A stretch of 8,730 nt of DNA. It comes from BJHL01 sp035299305 (GTDB lineage: Bacteria > Planctomycetota > Phycisphaerae > Phycisphaerales > UBA1924). A model generated the notes under the pieces. The model did not search any database and was not told where the DNA came from. It saw nothing but the letters and a program-made list of their open reading frames with translations. The position numbers were made by a program, and so were the translations under genes. Positions 6,176 through 8,730 of this stretch are shown here, one piece after another; within the stretch, counting starts at the first letter, position 1; every line of letters starts with the position of its first letter. The DNA lies in NCBI GenBank assembly GCA_035299305.1, contig DATGWV010000096.1, forward strand, positions 1-8,730. The letters are read 5' to 3'.

Positions 6176-6670
6176 ATGCACACGGAGGATCTGCAGACGC
6201 TCGTATCCCGAGAACTGTGGCACCAACTTAAGCACTTTGATGCTGATCCTACGAAGTCGGGTCACCACTTCCACTTCGTCGACATTTGGCCAAGAGACAC
6301 TGTTTGGTCTTGCGAACTATTGCTTGAGGTCTTGAAGACGATCGATCGCACCATGGATCGCGATGATGTGGTCCCCGTTATTGTGATCCAGTGCCCGAGA
6401 CTTCGTACTCCACCTGAGCCTTCACAATCGCTCGATGAAATGGTGCGGATGCTGATGTCGCCGAGCGACGTCGATCCTCCCGCCGTGTATCTGGTCCCGG
6501 CGTACAGGTTTCGCGATCAGATCGTTCAGCAGATCGACGGCATCTGCACAATGTTCTCGAGCCAATTCACCGGCTGGAGCATCGGTGTTCAACCAGTTCC
6601 TTCGTCCCATCCAGACTTCGGAAACCCGCCCGTCGTCATTTATCCAAGCTCTGTCGGATGCGACAATTGA
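6176..6670 (+). CDS. Unrecognised 164-residue protein
   Basis: I do not recognise this protein. From ATG at 6176 it begins MHTEDLQTLVSRELWHQLKH. It has no signal peptide or long hydrophobic segment, so it is probably cytoplasmic. Visible features are a His/aromatic cluster, SGHHFHFVDIWPRDTVW (about residues 28-44), a hydrophobic strand VVPVIVIQCPRLR (65-77), a Pro-rich stretch (79-83), and a Val/Pro-rich C-terminal end, NPPVVIYPSSVGC. Alternating strands and helices suggest a small alpha-beta fold. An in-frame ATG at 6083 would add 31 residues from inside the palindromic element and is unlikely. No good ribosome site precedes 6176. Third positions are much less C-biased than in enolase, as in the next gene, so it may be acquired or poorly expressed. 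Reality of the gene is supported by an open frame over a compositionally mixed region, nothing stronger. Confidence 0.5.
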   Translation: MHTEDLQTLVSRELWHQLKHFDADPTKSGHHFHFVDIWPRDTVWSCELLLEVLKTIDRTMDRDDVVPVIVIQCPRLRTPPEPSQSLDEMVRMLMSPSDVDPPAVYLVPAYRFRDQIVQQIDGICTMFSSQFTGWSIGVQPVPSSHPDFGNPPVVIYPSSVGCDN

Positions 6671-6700
6671 ACAACGCGGTACAAGTATCGCAGTCCTGGG

Positions 6701-6763
6701 ACAACCTACAACAAGCTGTTGCTGCGCCACACAGCCTGTAGCGCACGCAGTGCGGGAGGTTGT
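6701..6763 (+). other. Possible branched RNA fold before the FGE-like gene
   Basis: ACAACCT (6701-6707) can pair with AGGTTGT (6757-6763). Inside this outer helix lie two small perfect hairpins, CAACA-AGC-TGTTG (6709-6721) and CGCAC-GCA-GTGCG (6742-6754). Together they would make a three-way junction in the 155-base spacer between the unrecognised gene and the FGE-like gene. It has no U tail. It could be a terminator of the upstream gene, a leader structure, or chance. Confidence 0.3.
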
Positions 6764-6805
6764 GCCACCCGGCCGGAAATGCACGATGAGAATGATGTCC
6801 CATTC

Positions 6806-6814
6806 GGTATACTG
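6806..6814 (+). promoter_or_regulatory. GGTATACTG box upstream of the FGE-like gene
   Basis: Exact copy of the 9-mer at 2530-2538. TATACT (6808-6813) ends only 12 bases before ATG 6826. If it acts as a -10, transcription would start around 6820 and cut off the AAAGGA ribosome site (6815-6820). So either the message is nearly leaderless, or the box has another role. Confidence 0.35.
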
Positions 6815-6820
6815 AAAGGA
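6815..6820 (+). promoter_or_regulatory. Ribosome binding site of the FGE-like gene
   Basis: AAAGGA, then CCGCC, then ATG 6826. This is the same arrangement as at enolase and fixes the start, which is also immediately followed by a signal peptide. Confidence 0.6.
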
Positions 6821-6825
6821 CCGCC

Positions 6826-7851
6826 ATGCACACTCTCCGTCACAGTTTTCCGCTCATCGCTCTGACGGCGATCGCATGGGCCTCCACAGCCGGTGCGCAG
6901 CCGCTTGATTTCGTGACCATCGGTGCGCCGGGGAATCGGGCAACGAACGCACTGGAAACACCGTCGTACCCGGATACGCCGCGTGGCAGCGTGGGGTACG
7001 AGTTCCGCATGATGCGTACGGAGTTGACTGTCGCGCAACACTTTGAGTTCGCGCAGGCGTACTTGCAGTTCAACCCGCAGGCGATTCACGATCCTGTCTT
7101 TCGGGGCGGGCTTGTGCGGACTGCTGACGACCAGTTGGTGATCTTGCCGGGTACGGAGAACACGCCGAGTCCGACATCGTGGCACATGGCGGCTCGCATG
7201 TGCAACTGGTACCACAACGGCAAAGTGAATGAGGCATGGGCGTTTGAGTCGGGGGCGTATGACACCTCGACGTTCGTCCGGCTGCCGGATGGATCACGAC
7301 TGGATCAACCCACGCGCAGCCCAGGTGCGCGGTTTTGGATCCCATCGGTCGATGAGTGGATCAAGGCAGCCTACTACGACCCCAACCGCTACGGCCCGGG
7401 CATGGAGGGGTATTGGCAACAGCCCAACGGTACAAATACGACGCTCATCAGTGACTACCCGCAGAACGGTGGCCAGACGAACGCTGGGTACGGCGTCGAT
7501 GTCTTCAATCAAATGGCTGTGGGACAGTATCCGGGGACGCAAAGTCCTTGGGCACTCTTGGATGTGTCAGGCGGGCTTTCCGAGTGGTCCGAAGGGTATC
7601 TTGGTCGGACCGCGAACAGCGGACAGCTGGTGAACAGTCGTACCGTAGTTGGAAGCACACAGGGCACGCTGAGTTATCTTTGGGTTGACCCGCTTGAAGG
7701 CTTCGTAAGGTTTGAGGGTGGACCCGAGACGTTGAGTTATGGCGTTCGGATCGCCGCACTGGTTCCCGCACCTGGGTCGGTTATGGCTTTATCGTCGTGT
7801 GTGCTCGCATTGTGCCGAAGGCGGCGTGTCGGTGACACAGCAGCACGATGA
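6826..7851 (+). CDS. Secreted FGE/SUMF1-fold protein with PEP-CTERM-like tail
   Basis: The product is 341 residues. Residues 1-24 form a signal peptide (His/Arg n-region, PLIALTAIAWAS core, cleavage after AGA24). Residues about 29-311 match the formylglycine-generating-enzyme / sulfatase-modifying-factor fold: FVTIGAPGN opening, MRTELTVAQHFEFAQAY (63-79), AARMCNWYHNG (122-132), FWIPSVDEWIKAAYYDP (170-186), SPWALLDVSGGLSEWSEG (240-257) and YGVRIA at the end. The C-terminus has VPAPG (313-317), a hydrophobic segment, then RRRR (331-334), the planctomycete style of PEP-CTERM sorting signal, so it is probably processed and displayed at the surface. The paired catalytic cysteines of true FGE are absent: the only domain cysteine is Cys126. 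It is therefore likely a binding or structural module (C-type-lectin-like fold), not an FGE. Ligand unknown. Third positions favour G, unlike enolase. Confidence 0.8.
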   Translation: MHTLRHSFPLIALTAIAWASTAGAQPLDFVTIGAPGNRATNALETPSYPDTPRGSVGYEFRMMRTELTVAQHFEFAQAYLQFNPQAIHDPVFRGGLVRTADDQLVILPGTENTPSPTSWHMAARMCNWYHNGKVNEAWAFESGAYDTSTFVRLPDGSRLDQPTRSPGARFWIPSVDEWIKAAYYDPNRYGPGMEGYWQQPNGTNTTLISDYPQNGGQTNAGYGVDVFNQMAVGQYPGTQSPWALLDVSGGLSEWSEGYLGRTANSGQLVNSRTVVGSTQGTLSYLWVDPLEGFVRFEGGPETLSYGVRIAALVPAPGSVMALSSCVLALCRRRRVGDTAAR

Positions 7852-7905
7852 ACTGAGCGTGTGAAACAGACTGCGCGGCAGTGGGGTAGCGCTCCCGTCG
7901 TTTTC

Positions 7906-8730
7906 CTACCGCCGATTAAACCGATCCACAAACGACCCCAAAAAGTTGTCCACCCGCAACTGCGGCCACGCAAATGTCTCCCGCCGAAACGGCGCGGTCA
8001 CGAACTCTTTGACGAGTCTGCCCGTCGTCGCCAGTCCCGTTGCAAAACTGCCGCGCACCGGCGGGATGGCGTTGAGTTTCAGCACCATCAGCGTCGCATC
8101 GTCATCCAGCTCACCACCAGCAAACGCGCGCACGCGATCAAGCAGCGAGGTCGTCACCGCCGCCGCGTCGCTCACGTCCAGCTCTCGCGCGAGCGCCAGC
8201 AGCCCGCTCGTGCCCAGCATCTCCCGCCTGTCGCTGCTACGTCCCGCATTGGGTGATGCCTCCACCAGCGCATCGGTATACAGCACCAGCAAATCATCAC
8301 GCTGCAATCGCACCTGCTGCCGCGTGTAGGTGCTCGTGTCGAGAATCCCCAGCGGCACATCCGCATCATCACTTGTGGGCGCCGTCGCCGCCAGCGCCGA
8401 CCACGCCCGGGTCGCGCTGCGATACAACAGCGGCGGCGGATGCCCCGCGATCGTCAGATCAAGCTCGCCCGTCGGTCCCCAAAACGTCGCGACAATCGCC
8501 GTCGCAAATCGCGCCAGCCCGCTGCCGCGTTGCTGCTCGGCCACAAACTCGCGATTCATCTCACGCATCACGCGCGATTGATCCACGTAGTTGACATTCT
8601 TCCGCAAGATCGCACGCAGCTTGATCGCAAGCCCCGCCACCTGCTCGCCATGCCCGGCAACATCAGCGATCAGCACCCGCCCGATGCGCCCCGTCGCGCA
8701 GCTCGACAAATAGTGAATGTCGCCGCCCGC
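7906..8730 (-). CDS. SpoIIE/PP2C-type serine phosphatase, partial (N-terminus beyond the right edge)
   Basis: The frame is open to the right edge, giving 274 residues of C-terminal sequence ending at TAG (7906-7908). It has the SpoIIE/RsbU phosphatase domain, a metal-dependent Ser/Thr phosphatase that acts on anti-anti-sigma factors in partner-switching pathways. Metal-binding motifs in order (numbering from the edge) are GGD (2-4), IADVAGHG (21-28, Asp23), LTIAGHPPPLLYR, VPLGI, LVLYTDALVEA (Asp153) and ELDDDATLMVL (Asp209-211). All acidic ligands expected in this part are present, so it should be active. The TTG at 8709 is not the start, because GGD lies upstream of it. About 55 residues follow the domain, ending in RVDNFLGSFVDRFNRR, an added basic and aromatic tail. 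A sensor domain (PAS, GAF, HAMP or response regulator) is likely off the edge. It converges with the FGE-like gene across a 54-base gap that lacks a clear terminator. Confidence 0.85.
   Translation of the reverse strand, partial: AGGDIHYLSSCATGRIGRVLIADVAGHGEQVAGLAIKLRAILRKNVNYVDQSRVMREMNREFVAEQQRGSGLARFATAIVATFWGPTGELDLTIAGHPPPLLYRSATRAWSALAATAPTSDDADVPLGILDTSTYTRQQVRLQRDDLLVLYTDALVEASPNAGRSSDRREMLGTSGLLALARELDVSDAAAVTTSLLDRVRAFAGGELDDDATLMVLKLNAIPPVRGSFATGLATTGRLVKEFVTAPFRRETFAWPQLRVDNFLGSFVDRFNRR

Noticed and set aside
5284..6183. 299-residue open frame antisense to enolase
   Set aside because: Covers the enolase C-terminal half and the palindromic element; Ala/Val/Gly-rich shadow.
8276..8284. 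GGTATACAG near-copy of the promoter-like box
   Set aside because: Lies inside the phosphatase coding sequence and encodes the conserved LYTD motif on the minus strand, so its sequence is explained by protein constraint.
8707..8709. TTG as the start of the phosphatase
   Set aside because: The conserved GGD metal motif of the domain is encoded upstream of it, up to the window edge, so the true start is outside.

Overview
The window is GC-rich chromosomal DNA, most likely from a planctomycete of the Phycisphaerae type. That placement is inferred from three things: a secreted FGE-like protein ending in a PEP-CTERM-type tail with the VPAPG...RRRR pattern usual in that group, a SpoIIE-type phosphatase, and overall base use. 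There is no rRNA, tRNA, CRISPR array, transposase or phage gene that I can see.

Layout. Positions 1-1823 (minus strand) hold two adjacent paralogous glycosyltransferases. The downstream one runs off the left edge, and the upstream one probably starts at a TTG codon. Positions 2029-3770 (plus) hold a small DUF2007-like protein with two membrane segments, followed by an M29-family metallo-aminopeptidase with all expected metal ligands. Positions 3849-4550 (minus) hold a PhoU-type protein, divergent from enolase (4687-5988, plus). Enolase is followed by an unusual nested palindrome of about 140 bp that contains a strong terminator-like hairpin. Next come an unrecognised small protein (6176-6670, plus) and a secreted FGE/SUMF1-fold protein with a PEP-CTERM-like tail (6826-7851, plus). 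Last is a SpoIIE/PP2C-type phosphatase on the minus strand whose N-terminal part lies beyond the right edge.

The genes do not form one pathway: glycolysis (enolase), phosphate signalling (PhoU), peptide turnover (M29), cell-surface glycan synthesis (the glycosyltransferases), surface display (PEP-CTERM protein) and stress-type signalling (SpoIIE phosphatase) lie side by side. A recurring GGTATACTG-like box sits upstream of three plus-strand genes and is the best candidate for the local promoter -10 element.

I do not see a convincing new multi-gene system. The points most worth a second look are the nested palindrome after enolase, the orphan gene and possible RNA fold at 6176-6763, the catalytically empty FGE-like surface protein, and the change in base skew over 6176-7851.
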